A stretch of DNA of 64,000 bases from Zygaena filipendulae (lineage: Eukaryota > Arthropoda > Insecta > Lepidoptera > Zygaenidae): contig OU015650.1 in NCBI GenBank assembly GCA_907165275.2, positions 13,732,001 through 13,796,000 of the forward strand, written 5' to 3'. Made by a program: the position numbers and the translations under genes. Positions 1 to 10,803 of the stretch are shown here, piece after piece. The notes below the pieces were generated by a model. That model ran no database searches. It was given only the letters and a program-made list of their open reading frames with translations, and had not been told where the DNA came from. How positions within the stretch are numbered: position 1 is the stretch's first letter; each line of letters begins with the position of its first letter.

Positions 1-74
1 GAGTAAAGTAGGTGGTTAGGCACTCAGCGCGGCAGGTAGGTAGGTAGCGTGGGAACGCAAGAAGAAGTCCGATA

Positions 75-963
75 GATTGAGACTAATTATTTATTGCCTT
101 CCCGGTCCGCTCCCGGTAGATAGGTAGAAGTAGGAACAATTAGCGACACTGGCCTCAGCGGTAGATGGTAAGTGGCTCGCAGACGGTGGTGACGCTGGTG
201 CCGCGGTGGCTGCTGTAGGCAGCGGCTGGAGTACGCCCGGGGGTAGTCCAGGAGTAGGCGCCTGGAACCTCGACTGGTAGGTGCCTGGAGTCTCAGCTGG
301 TGGACGGTAGGGCCTGGAATGCGCCGGGGTAGTCCGGGGGTAGGGCCCGGATCTTCAGCTGGTAGGTGCCTGGAATGCGCCGGGGTAGTCCGGGGGTAGG
401 GCCCGGATCCCGCGGCTGGTAGGTGCCTGGAGTACGCCGGGGGTAGTCCAGGAGTAGGGCTGGTAGGTGCCTGGAACCTGGAGCGAGGGCTTCGGTTACC
501 ATCAGCAAGTCCGTAGCTGGCTGCCTTTCCACCCCGTGAGAACCAGCGGTCGCAAGGTAGTAGCGATAGTGCTTTAGTAGGAATTGCAGCCAGCCAGACT
601 AGATTAAGCGAGAAGCAGCTTAGTAGTGTGAATGTGAATGAGAACTCACCCTAGAGGGTCATCCAGCACTAGCACGTTTAGTAGGTACCGCGCGGTAGAT
701 GCGCAGTACCATTAGACAGCACAAATTAGTATGTGCGGTAGGCGCACATTTAAACGCACGTTAGAAAAGATTGGCCGCAACACGTACCCGCGTGTAGCGC
801 GGTGCACGTGCAGCGGCCGTCTGTCAAGGCGTCGAGTGCCACAGGTCGGCTACTCGCCGTTAACCGGCACGGGTGCGCGGGAGGGGAATCTTTAGAGATT
901 CACGATGCGCAGCGTGCAATAAAAATAGGTTTTATCTTCCGAATGTGAGTCTGCAACGTTACA
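75..963 (-). repeat. LTR-like copy A (3' LTR position, minus strand)
   Basis: This 889-bp block recurs at 2171-3059 with no difference that I can see by eye. Read on the minus strand it starts TGTAACGTTGC and ends near GTCTCAATC, so it has the TG...CA form of an LTR. Just before its minus-strand start, at 964-973, lies a G-rich tract (GAGGGGGTAC), as expected of a polypurine tract beside a 3' LTR. An AATAAA on the minus strand lies at 90-95. The GC-rich middle carries tandem units of about 50 bp that read as a 79-aa proline-rich minus-strand ORF (293-532), probably chance. No gag or pol is present. Superfamily not assignable. Confidence 0.7.
300..470. repeat. GC-rich tandem units inside LTR copy A
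   Basis: Imperfect units of roughly 50 bp, each with a GGTAGGTGCCTGGA core followed by GGGGTAGTCC and GGGCCCGGATC variants, repeat several times. The same array lies at about 2396-2566 in copy B. This is typical of a U3 region with reiterated, possibly regulatory, modules. Confidence 0.65.
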
Positions 964-2133
964 GTACCCCCTCAGAAAATTCAGGATTTTAGCTGGCAAC
1001 CTTAGTGGTAAAATCCGTCTATGCTACCTGTGAATCTTTGCTCCTTATCCTTTCATTCCTCTCGAACATTCTTTCATACCTCCCTCTTTCAAACTGTCTT
1101 TGATCCTGTTAGTCAGACCTCAGACTCCTAACAACCAGAGTACACTAGTTAGCACTAAACTATACTCGAGAAACAAAGGGTGTAGGTTCATGTTTAGATA
1201 CATGCTCCTCACATCACAAGTAGACCGGTAGTATTGTGAATAGGGTAGTACTTAGTACGCTAGTTCGTTTTTGCTTAGCTGGATAGACGAAATAAGGTGA
1301 GTTTCCATTATAAGAATAAGCAAAACAATACAAAATTAGTGCTATAATTGGCCAAAGGTAGATAAAAAAAATTTAGGGTAGGTAGTGTTATAAATAGCCA
1401 ACAAGCTCAATTTATGAAGCTAAGTATAATAATTAAGCAGTATTTAAATGTACAGTAAATATTTTTTAGACAATGAAAAAAAATCAAACGAGTAAAGTAT
1501 GTAGCCACCACTAGTATTAGTTAAGCTGATATATATAGGTATAAGCGAGATGTACAGTAAATATTTTTTTGACAGGGAAAAAAAATAAATCAAGCAAGTA
1601 AAGCATGTAGCCACCACTAGTATTAGGTAAGCGTATGCTATGCACAAACTACTAAGAGATACTACCGTAGGTATGCTAAGCTGCTTTTACAATGTTTCGA
1701 CAACTACACTATACGGTACGGTGTTTAAAATGTTTAGATCTACCTACTTCAATTGATAATAATAAGTAGACCAGTAAAATAAAAAAATAAAAAAAACGGA
1801 ACTAAGGAAATATAGATTGCGAAACTGTTGCGAAAATACCTATGTATTTGTAATGATAATAGAAGTTGATATGGAATATTGATGTAAGAAAAAAAATTGT
1901 TTAGGTATCTAGTTGTTGGAAAATATTACGCAACAATTACAATCACAATTGGCACAATCAAAATAAGCGTTAGTATAAAATTCAGCATAAAAATGATAAA
2001 AATACAAAGCAAAAAAAAACAAGCATAGGTAGGTAAGCGTAACGGTTTTATTTTAATGAATAGGTAAGTACGTACCAGTTCGCTGTGTAGGTAGCATCGA
2101 CACCGCCTCGTTCACAATTGGCTACTTGACAAA

Positions 2134-2137
<4 letters not shown>
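964..2137 (-). mobile_element. Noncoding interior between the two LTR-like copies
   Basis: About 1.2 kb of AT-rich sequence without any recognisable gag, protease, reverse transcriptase or integrase. At 1450-1637 an imperfect tandem duplication with a 102-bp period repeats the string GTAGCCACCACTAGTATTAG. If this is the interior of an LTR element, it is a non-autonomous one. It could equally be unrelated DNA caught between two separate insertions. Confidence 0.4.

Positions 2138-2170
<33 letters not shown>
2138..2170 (-). other. Poly(A) tract (minus strand) abutting LTR copy B
   Basis: Thirty-three uninterrupted T on the plus strand directly precede copy B. On the minus strand this is an A run starting 15 nt after the AATAAA at 2186-2191, the spacing of a normal polyadenylation site. 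Copy A has no A run at the same point. Confidence 0.75.
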
Positions 2171-2171
<1 letters not shown>

Positions 2172-3059
2172 ATTGAGACTAATTATTTATTGCCTTCCCG
2201 GTCCGCTCCCGGTAGATAGGTAGAAGTAGGAACAATTAGCGACACTGGCCTCAGCGGTAGATGGTAAGTGGCTCGCAGACGGTGGTGACGCTGGTGCCGC
2301 GGTGGCTGCTGTAGGCAGCGGCTGGAGTACGCCCGGGGGTAGTCCAGGAGTAGGCGCCTGGAACCTCGACTGGTAGGTGCCTGGAGTCTCAGCTGGTGGA
2401 CGGTAGGGCCTGGAATGCGCCGGGGTAGTCCGGGGGTAGGGCCCGGATCTTCAGCTGGTAGGTGCCTGGAATGCGCCGGGGTAGTCCGGGGGTAGGGCCC
2501 GGATCCCGCGGCTGGTAGGTGCCTGGAGTACGCCGGGGGTAGTCCAGGAGTAGGGCTGGTAGGTGCCTGGAACCTGGAGCGAGGGCTTCGGTTACCATCA
2601 GCAAGTCCGTAGCTGGCTGCCTTTCCACCCCGTGAGAACCAGCGGTCGCAAGGTAGTAGCGATAGTGCTTTAGTAGGAATTGCAGCCAGCCAGACTAGAT
2701 TAAGCGAGAAGCAGCTTAGTAGTGTGAATGTGAATGAGAACTCACCCTAGAGGGTCATCCAGCACTAGCACGTTTAGTAGGTACCGCGCGGTAGATGCGC
2801 AGTACCATTAGACAGCACAAATTAGTATGTGCGGTAGGCGCACATTTAAACGCACGTTAGAAAAGATTGGCCGCAACACGTACCCGCGTGTAGCGCGGTG
2901 CACGTGCAGCGGCCGTCTGTCAAGGCGTCGAGTGCCACAGGTCGGCTACTCGCCGTTAACCGGCACGGGTGCGCGGGAGGGGAATCTTTAGAGATTCACG
3001 ATGCGCAGCGTGCAATAAAAATAGGTTTTATCTTCCGAATGTGAGTCTGCAACGTTACA
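2171..3059 (-). repeat. LTR-like copy B, ending at a polyadenylation site
   Basis: Apparently identical to 75-963. The right boundary (minus-strand TGTAACG) coincides exactly with the copy A boundary, but the flank is different and has no polypurine tract. On the minus strand the copy stops where an mRNA would be polyadenylated. It therefore resembles U3-R plus a poly(A) tail rather than a full U3-R-U5 LTR followed by a primer-binding site. Confidence 0.7.
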
Positions 3060-3179
3060 AGGATACCGCTGTTTCAATTTCTTCTAGCTTCAACGGTTTA
3101 AATGATGAAAATTATTTTCTTTTAATAGAAGATCGTAATATACTGACCTTCAGAATAATATGCCTATTTGTCTTCCCCT
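3060..3179 (+). other. Short open stretch between LTR copy B and hAT element
   Basis: The 120 bases read as an open plus-strand frame containing NGLNDENYFLLIEDRNILTF. There is no start codon or recognisable domain, and it is cut on both sides by insertions. It could be a fragment of the same unknown gene as 6302-6485 or simply chance. Confidence 0.2.
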
Positions 3180-3187
3180 CTTGTACT
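3180..3187. repeat. hAT target-site duplication, left
   Basis: CTTGTACT, repeated exactly at 6230-6237. Confidence 0.88.
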
Positions 3188-6100
3188 CAGGGGCGGATCC
3201 AGGATTTGGTTGAGGGGGGGGCAATTTGGTTGCACCATGAAATTTTTTGAATTAACAAAAAAGTCCATTAATAAAATTTAAGTGCTTCATATTGAGAGCA
3301 TCTGAATTGAGCTTATGTATGTATTATATTATCTGTGTGTATGTTTCGCGATTTTTTAACCGACTTCCAAAAAGGAGGAGGTTACGCATTCGGCTGTATG
3401 TTTTTTTTTTTATATATTACTCGAAGCTAGGGTTGGAACGATTTCGAAAATTCATTTTTTGTTTGAAAGCGTATACTCCCAATTAGGTCCTATTGCCACC
3501 AAGTGGGATCTGATGATGGGATCTTATGGTTTAAGAATCTTTATTATCCTCAAAAGATCTTGGGGAAATCGTGGGAACTCTTCAAAAATAATAGGCACAC
3601 CTATAGCGATTTGGGTATATTTTATAGGAAATCGTTCATTTGCTTTCGGAAAGCAAAATTTGAAGAAGTGGAACTGATCATGAAGACCACAAGTGTTCAT
3701 CGGAACTACTCAACAATAATACGTATTTCACGGGTTTCGATTGGACCGATTTAGAAAATTGATTTTGTTGTTTGAAAGGGTATACTCCCAAGTTGGTCCC
3801 ATTGTCACCAAATCGAGAACCTGATGATAGAATCATGGAGAAATCAAGAGAACTCTTAAAAAATTACAGACACACCTATAGCGATTTTTGTATTTTTTAT
3901 AGTAAATCGTTTATTTGCTTTTGGAAAGCAAAATTTGAAGAAGTGAAACTGATGATGAAGACCACAGATGGTCATCGGAACTACTCAATAAAAGGTATTT
4001 CACGAGTTCCGATTCGTTAACTTTAATATGGTTCCTAAATAATTTATGCTCGTCACAATGTATATGGTAAAGTGGAACTGATGATGACGTACCAGGAGAA
4101 CTCCTCAACAATCAACGTCCCTGTCGTCCCGTCGGCAAAGGTAGTATTTTGTAAAAGGCGATGAGCAATTGACATTAGGCTATTGTAACTTAGATAAATT
4201 TACAAACGGACTCACTTGAAAGCAAGAAATAAACAAAATTTTAACAAAAAAATTAAAACCGACTTCCAACAACACAAAACTAAAAAGCTAAAAATAACAA
4301 AATATCGATTTTATCCAACAGACAAAAATACACGTAAGTTTATTTTTGGTAGTTATTATTACCAGTAGTTATTATACCAGTACCAGTAGTTATTATTGGT
4401 TTATTCTACCACTTGACTACTATTATTATTTGAAGTCGGTGACAAGCCAAATATGGCGTAGGTACATGGGCTAAGTCCAGTCCCGCCACGAGTTCGTTGT
4501 GAGCTGAACAACCCAAGTGGGTAGACGTAAGCGGGCTTGGCTCCGAATTTAAATCAAAAAGTGGTAGCACAAACCAACAATAGTATTACATGTATTTTTG
4601 TCTGATGGATGAAGTCGGTATTTTGTTATTTTTAGCTTTTTAGTTTTATGTTTTTCATATTTAAAAAAAATGTGGTGTCGAAAACGATAGAGCTTAGGTA
4701 GGTATAGCGGTTTTTGAGTACGATTCTCTGTAAAATCAAAGTTTTTTTAGTATTTCATTATTTTCAACTTGTAATTTCATGCATAAAATAATCTACATGG
4801 AAGCTACAACAGATAAAAGTAAAAAATGAAAAATTTACGTTCCAGCGAATCTGACCTGAATTAACAACTGTAAATTAAAATTTTGTAGGTTTGTATCTAT
4901 AAAGTGATAGGAAAATAATGGGAAGTGTTATGGTTAATAGCGATTTTTTTACTAAACTTAGAAAAAATACCATCAGAGGTGCACATGTGATGTGATAAAA
5001 ACGTGTTTCGTGACCAGAAGAACAAAGAACTACCTAACTACCTGACGTAGCTTCACGACCGACATAAAGCAATCTGAAACTTTCTTTGAAGTAAGTCGGT
5101 GATTTGGGATCCCTCAGCACTTTAAAGATGGTACAAAGAATATGTGTAGTGCGCCTGGCGAATATGTAAAGCACACACATTTTGCAGCCGCTCCAACTTA
5201 TCGCGTTACTATGTCTAGTTGTTGTATACGTATGCTGTAAATCTTTGTGTTGTGTCAAATAAAGTTTTTTCAATTTCAATTTCCAATTTCAATTACTCTT
5301 CTGTCAGATTCATACAGCACACATCGGCGTAAACAAAAAGGAGAAGGTTACTTCTTGGATTAGTAAAATGAGGAGAAAATTTGGGAAATAACGCAGAAAA
5401 CTCAGAGAAGTGAATAATTTTCGTCCATATGACGAGATACGGAAAAATAGGTACTATTGAAACAAAAAGAGGTTTTTGACCATAGAAGATTTTAAAATTT
5501 ACAGTCAACAGAAGAAAAATTTGATAAATTTTGGAAATTTGCCCAAAATTTTTTCCAAATCCGAATTCATCGCGCACCGCACGTGATAAAAGTCGCCGAC
5601 TATTTTTTGAGCACAGAGGTACAATATGACGGGGAATAAAAATCGAAATTCTATTAATTCCATTTAGTTCGTCAGTTACATATAACATAATATAAATAAA
5701 TAATATGGATAGATTTGCTTTGAACGTGGAAAAAGTAGAAGAGTTAGGTACCAACTAGTTTTGGGAAGTGAAATCACAATAGCTTACTTCCAAGTCTCAA
5801 GGATGTTGGATGAAGTTAAAGAAAAGGGATAGAGAAACTACATATATAAGGATAATTGTAAAAACATATATACAGCCAAACACAGAAACTTCTCCTTTTA
5901 AATGAGAAATATACCATACGGCACGTAGTTTCAAAACAGAAAATTTGTTTTAACGAGAAAGAATTGACAGGTTTTGTGTTTGTTTTACAATAATAGATAC
6001 AAACTTCCATAGGGGTTCGTTACGAACTAATAATTTATAGAGTTTTAAAAATGAATATTTGTTCGTTCATTCAGGTTCATTCGTATATTTCTATTCAAAT

Positions 6101-6229
6101 TACGATGAAACTTTGGTGAAAAGCCACAACCTTGCGAAGATTTTTCTAAGGTCTAATTAAAGTAGGTACCTATTTAGGTCTTCAGGGGGGGCAATTGCCC
6201 CCAGTGCCCCCCCCCTGGATCCGCCCCTG
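3188..6229. mobile_element. Complete non-autonomous hAT-type element
   Basis: The left end CAGGGGCGGATCCAGG (3188-3203) and right end CCTGGATCCGCCCCTG (6214-6229) are perfect 16-bp inverted repeats. They are flanked by the identical 8-bp sequence CTTGTACT at 3180-3187 and 6230-6237. An 8-bp target duplication plus CAGGG ends is the hAT superfamily signature. The 3,042-bp interior holds other lepidopteran repeats and no transposase ORF; the longest reading frame (5293-5754, minus, 153 aa) resembles nothing I know. The intact ends and duplication suggest a fairly recent insertion mobilised in trans. Confidence 0.88.
3355..4115 (+). repeat. ACCGACTTCCAAAAAGGAGG-family repeat, two tandem body units
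   Basis: The motif ACCGACTTCCAAAAAGGAGG sits at about 3359-3378. After it, two similar units (about 3425-3725 and 3735-4020) each contain GTATACTCCCAA, CACACCTATAGCGATTT and GAAGAAGTG. Related copies are at 20640-21084, 34095-34157 and 48405-48447. The small ORFs here (3459-3754, 3772-4020) are translations of the repeat, not genes. Confidence 0.6.
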
Positions 6230-6237
6230 CTTGTACT
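6230..6237. repeat. hAT target-site duplication, right
   Basis: CTTGTACT, the partner of 3180-3187. The pre-insertion site can be read by joining base 3187 to base 6238. Confidence 0.88.
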
Positions 6238-6301
6238 ACCAACTAACATGTAGGATGAATACACTAACTTACCAATACTATTTCGTCCACCACGTCCTTA
6301 G

Positions 6302-6485
6302 GTGCGGGAGATATGAAGAAATAGAAGATTGCTTTGAGGGTCTCATATTGGATAAGAATGAGGACCTTAAGCGTTTCAAATATCAAGCGGAATATTTGTA
6401 TCACTGCTGGCTCTTCAGCCCTGAAAATATAATGTTTATCGGACGTATTTTATTGTCCAGGCTTCAGGATATATCCTATTCATAA
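6302..6485 (+). CDS. Possible terminal exon of an unknown gene
   Basis: A candidate acceptor (GTCCTTAG, ending at 6301) precedes an open frame that runs to TAA at 6483-6485. It encodes about 60 residues beginning CGRYEEIEDCFEGLILDKNE, followed by KYQAEYLYHCWLF, and ending DISYS. The composition looks like real protein: alternating charged and aromatic residues, helical, faintly reminiscent of a tetratricopeptide-type helix pair. I do not recognise the family. The upstream region is broken by the hAT element and LTR copy, so any gene here may be damaged. Confidence 0.3.
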
Positions 6486-6539
6486 CTAATAGTAATATAA
6501 TATTAATTATGTCGTAACTAATATTACAAGCAACAGTTT

Positions 6540-7250
6540 GTATTGTAGGTGTTTGTGTATGGCCGACACCAGGCAGCTCCGTACCTATAGGGTAAGTACT
6601 TTTACTTTTCCCGGGATTTGTTGTGTGTTTTTGTATAGGAAATTGTAAGCCTATTGAATTACAAATCTAGAATATTGTATAAAAAAAAATTTTTTTTCCG
6701 TTTTTTATTTAATTAATCGCGCGTAATCTCACCTTTTTTCGTCATTTATTTTTAAACAATCTATGCGTGGACACCAGCAAATAAAATAATTGCGTCGACC
6801 CAGGCGTGAAACACCCTGTATTCTAAAGCCTAGGCCGTGACCCGTGTTGAGTCAACGTGCACGGGTCGACGCATTTTTTTTTCTCTACCTATGTTTTCTA
6901 GTACTTAGTGCGTATTTAGGGATAAGACGAGTAGTATCTAATATTATGTACACATGACGTGACGATTTGGTAATCAACCAAATTAATTATGAAATTTTTT
7001 TTTCAAGAGATTAAATTTAATCCAGTAAGTACCTACCTACCTACGTGTGGACAACTTGTTCGTGATTTACTATAATCTTCTTAACTTGATAATCGTTTGA
7101 CGAACATTGAACCGGAGTAGGTATACTTACTTACAAGACTGATTATGCTATAAATATTATGCAATCAAATGTCCTCACTTTTTTTGTCCTCACAAAAACA
7201 ATACCTATAATGGAAATACGCACAGAGCAAATAAATTAACTAGAGAGGAC
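6540..7250. other. Intergenic, nothing assigned
   Basis: AT-rich sequence with no coding frame of note and no clear repeat boundary. Confidence 0.5.
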
Positions 7251-7256
7251 ATGTAG

Positions 7257-7640
7257 GCGGGGCAGGCGCGCTACCGTTGCAAAGGATGTTGGAGCAAATG
7301 CTCTAACTTGTCCAAAACTTCTTTTGCTGCCATCCCAAGTATATTTACCACAATATTCCCAAAACTGTGGCTAAGTAAAAACATAACCATTAAGCGTTTA
7401 ATACATTTCTTTACGTTAATGCATGTTTTAGTGCGTGATGAATAGTTTTGTGTGTGAAAATCACCCGGCGACACTGGTTTTCATCTGTTTTCATACTAAA
7501 CTAATGCATGCAGGGTAATCATACATGCGTATTGAGTGTTTTTGTTTGAGTGCTTGTGAGGGTTAGGCATAATTCCATAATTCCTTCTATCTGTTATTTT
7601 CTGTTCTGTGGATATACGTGTGCAAGATAATTTATAATAT
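7257..7640. repeat. Unclassified repeat family 1, copy 1
   Basis: Contains GGCAGGCGCGCTACCGTTG, CTTCTTTTGCTGCCATCCC, GTGCGTGATGAATAGTTTTG and TATTTTCTGTTCTGTGG in that order. The same order occurs at 26345-26665, and the centre recurs at 28186-28358. No inverted ends or tail were found. Confidence 0.6.
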
Positions 7641-7649
7641 CTTCCTTTA

Positions 7650-8650
7650 CAAAATCTATGGTAATACTTTTGATTCGTACACAGATGGTAGGTATACACA
7701 ATCATCTCTTATGGTCCCATTATAGGTCCCTTCTGTTTCAATTTCTAACACTGTATTGTGAGGTAAATATGTAAGAAAGAGACGAATGAGCGAGCGAGGT
7801 AGTGGGAGCGAGTAGGAAGTGTCAAGTGTGAAATAAAGAGATGTCATGGCGATAGTCGTTTGAATAGTTCAACCCTGAGGTTCAACCTTACAGTATTAAC
7901 AAAATTACTATTGATAAAATGATGTGAGGTTCATAGACATTAGAAAGATTTTACTTTGCAAGAATTGCTAAGTTTTGGGTCGTTTAGGCATAGAGACGAA
8001 ATGTTGTTGTAAAGCATTGTAACTTGTAAGCATTATTATGAGTATTCATAATACAATATTATTACAATTAAAATTACTCACATTTTCACACGATGAAAAT
8101 CTAAAAGTCTTCACTAGATAAAATTTTATTATTTTATAATAATTCCATACACTCTAGACTACAAAATTATTCTTTCTTACAATACATACATGTTGTCGTT
8201 GATTAGAAATTACTACTTGACTGGCATAATAATCATAACTATCGCTAAATAGGTAGTCAGGTTATCACACCGAGATAACCTAGCTACTCGTATAGGTATG
8301 TGGTCGACAAATCGTAAAATTCGTCTGTTTACTAACTGCCGCGCTCAGTGACGGCAATCAAGCAAAGATATACAGCGTATAAGGTAAAAAAAAACATAAA
8401 TACAGTCAAACATGATCTAACTTCCTCCTCTTTTGTTGGTCAAAAACGAGAGACGTTATCGAACGAGGTATTAGATTTTCGTCCCAAGTCTAATAATAAA
8501 ACGTAAAACAATATAACAGTATTTTTGACGTAATTAGTAAGTTTTGTAAACGACCGAATTATATATTTGGCCTACGACATGTTACAAATACTTGCATGTC
8601 GTTTATAGGTCATAAAGCGGTTGAACCAAAATAAACTTTAGACTACGGCG
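7650..8650. other. Intergenic, nothing assigned
   Basis: No gene or clear element seen. Short minus-strand frames at 7656-7847 have no recognisable content. Confidence 0.45.
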
Positions 8651-8654
8651 TGTC

Positions 8655-8862
8655 TGTGAGAATATGGAAGAACGAGCTTTCCGTAGTGCAGTGGCATCGT
8701 TGAAGAAGCCCCTGTTTAGATCACACGAGCTAGTGCCACTATCTCAAAAAAAAAAAAAGAAAGAGTTCCTGAGAAAAGGGATCTTGACAGGCAGACAAAC
8801 AGACAGACGGACAGTAAAACTAATGCTATATAAGGGTCCCATTTGGTGGTGCGGAACCCTAA
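8655..8862 (+). repeat. GGAACCCTAAAA-ended repeat, partial
   Basis: Contains GAACGAGCTTTCCGTAGTG, then a C(T)GAGAAAAGGGATCTTGACAG segment, and ends with GCGGAACCCTAAAA. Its right half parallels that of 9910-10390. Confidence 0.5.
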
Positions 8863-9156
8863 AATCATAATAATAAATCATCAAGATATTTTATTTCAGG
8901 CCCTTCCAAGAGTAAAAGTACCGCGTCCATTTTAGGTAAGTACAGGGAAAAAACTAGCGTCGGTCATTCGCTGTATAAAATCGCATTTATTTTCTAAGAT
9001 ATAATAATAAATATGATTAATTGATTAGATACTTTCAAATAATTTTAATTTGATTGATATTGAGAATGTGTTTTTGAATGTTTTTAGCACTAACTGCCGC
9101 AATGATAAGATTATATAACGTAAGCACTCAAACTGATGCATTACATCTACTATGCT

Positions 9157-9364
9157 ACTTAGCTGTCCCCCGCGGTTTCACCTGCGGTGATTTCGGAGTT
9201 CCCTTGGGAATTTTGGTATAAAAAGTATCCTATGTCACTCAGGACTAGGTACCGTAGCTTCCTATGAGTGAAAGATTTTTCAAAATCGGTTCAACGTAGA
9301 TCCTGCAGAGATTACCCCCTACAACCTCACAAACTTATACAAACTTTACCTCTTTATATTATGT
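9157..9364 (-). mobile_element. Helitron-like (Lep1-type) element, short variant
   Basis: General description for this family. In the plus orientation a full copy starts TACTAATATTATAAATGCG, runs through a CGTAACAAACAAAC-type region, and ends CGCGGGTGAAACCGCG, about 10 bases, then CTAGT. That is the Helitron 3' end: a hairpin followed by CTRR. This copy is inverted: it begins ACTTAGCTGTCCCC and ends in CTCTTTATATTA. It belongs to the subtype with TACCGTAGCTTCCTATGAG. Confidence 0.65.
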
Positions 9365-9365
9365 A

Positions 9366-9662
9366 ACTAACTGTGCTCCGCGGTTTCACCCGCGTTAATT
9401 TCAGAGATCCCACGGGAATTCTGGGATATAAAGTAGCTTAAGTTACTCCTTATACCATCTGCTATCTGTTACTGAAAGTCCCGTTAAAATCGGTCAAGCC
9501 GTTTCAGAGATTAATCGGAACAAACAGACCGACTGACAGATAGACAGACAAAAAAAAATGATTTTTTGATGTAAGTACCGTCGGTATATATACTTTGGTA
9601 TGCATTTAGTGAAAAGTTGTTAATTTGAAATTACAAACATCAGATACTTTAACTTTATGTAT
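9366..9662 (-). mobile_element. Helitron-like element, long 'ACAAACAGAC' subtype
   Basis: Inverted copy that begins ACTAACTGTGCTCCGCGG one base after the previous element. Its far end has GCATTTAGTGAAAAGTTGTTAATTT, the subtype also seen at 11320-11647, 36071-36360 and 36985-37205. Confidence 0.65.
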
Positions 9663-9909
9663 GTATCTAGATTATAATTAGTTTATTATAATAGATGGAA
9701 ATTCGTTGCCGAGGGCGGCATTAATCGTACCATTTATCAAGATACTATTAAAGTTCTTATTAAGAAAATCCCTCTATACCTCCTTTTAAAATCGTAAAGC
9801 AATAATTACACTCGAAAGAATACTGCTATGATTTTCTGATAAGGATTATTTGCGAAATTACTTCTGAATCAGCAGTGACAGATTAATTATTTATAAGTGT
9901 TGCACTCAT

Positions 9910-10390
9910 AAAAAAATCGGACAAGCACCAGTCGGACTCGCCCATCGAGGGTTCCGTGCATATTTGTGGGTAAAGACTATAAAAACTATATTTTTATGAT
10001 TTAATTATAAATGAATAATTGTTTTTAGATTTTTCCCTGTAGGTACCTAGCACCTACTAGTAGTAGGTACAGGACGATATTTTGCCAAATTTGATAGTTC
10101 TAGGTCAGCGGAAATTACGCTATAAATTTTGATCCCCTTGAGTGTCGAAATAGAACCTACGTTTTTGCGCTTCAAACGGTCGTACCTACTTAGCTTAGAA
10201 GTTTAATTTTTTCACGGCTTCAGGGGGGCTATAAACGTGAGTAGGTATATGGTTTTAATGGATTTAATTTGACTCGATACCTCTACGAGTTCCCGAGATA
10301 AAGAGTCTTGACAGACATACAGACAAACGTACAATTGAGTGATCTTATAAGGACTCCGTTTTTTTCCCCTTTTGAGCTATGGAACCCTAT
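9910..10390 (+). repeat. Repeat with CAGTCGGACTCGCCCATCGA head and GGAACCCTA end
   Basis: The left end contains CGGACAAGCACCAGTCGGAC and AGGGTTCCGTG. The right end has GAGTTCCCGAGATAAAGAG, CTTGACAGACATACAGAC and GGAACCCTA. The left GGTTCC and right GGAACC are inverted. I recall this as a common lepidopteran interspersed repeat but cannot name it. Confidence 0.5.
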
Positions 10391-10599
10391 TGAGAATTAC
10401 GCCGAACAAGTATTTTAACATTTTTCTAACTCATCTTCACTTCGCTTAACCTTGATTTTTAATTTTGAGAATAAGTAGGTACTTACTTACCAACAGATTA
10501 TTGCATCCGCTGTTAAAAAATTATTTATATTTCATTTAAAAACAATTTTATTTGAGAATGTATAAAATTGGTTTACTAATATTTTTTTTATGATTCCAT

Positions 10600-10684
10600 A
10601 GGAAGGTTCATAAGTATAGTTTATCCCGGAATTCCCGCGGGAACTCCGAAATTACCGCAGATGAAACCGTGGGGGACAGCTAGT
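10600..10684 (+). mobile_element. Helitron-like 3' end fragment
   Basis: Only the terminal part is clear: TTTATCCCGGAATTCCCGCG to GGGGGACAGCTAGT. Confidence 0.6.
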
Positions 10685-10717
10685 ATTACTTATTGAAGGT
10701 AATAATATCAAAAAATA

Positions 10718-10790
10718 GCCATTTCACCAGCGATAATTTCAGAACTCCCGCTGGATTTCCAGGATAAAAGATCCTATCTGTTAATCCAGG
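10718..10790 (-). mobile_element. Helitron-like fragment, degenerate
   Basis: Inverted remnant with ATTTCACCAGCGATAATTTC and CCAGGATAAAAGATCCTATC. Confidence 0.4.
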
Positions 10791-10803
10791 TATATAGTAT
10801 ACT

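Noticed and set aside
293..532. 79-aa proline-rich ORF, present twice (also 2389-2628)
   Set aside because: Arises from GC-rich tandem units in the LTR; identical because the LTR is duplicated, so it is not evidence of selection.
75..3059. Endogenous retrovirus with envelope
   Set aside because: No gag, pol or env reading frame lies between the LTR-like copies.
5293..5754. 153-aa minus ORF inside the hAT element as a transposase
   Set aside because: Too short, no hAT transposase motif, and F/I/L-rich low-information composition typical of chance ORFs in AT-rich DNA.
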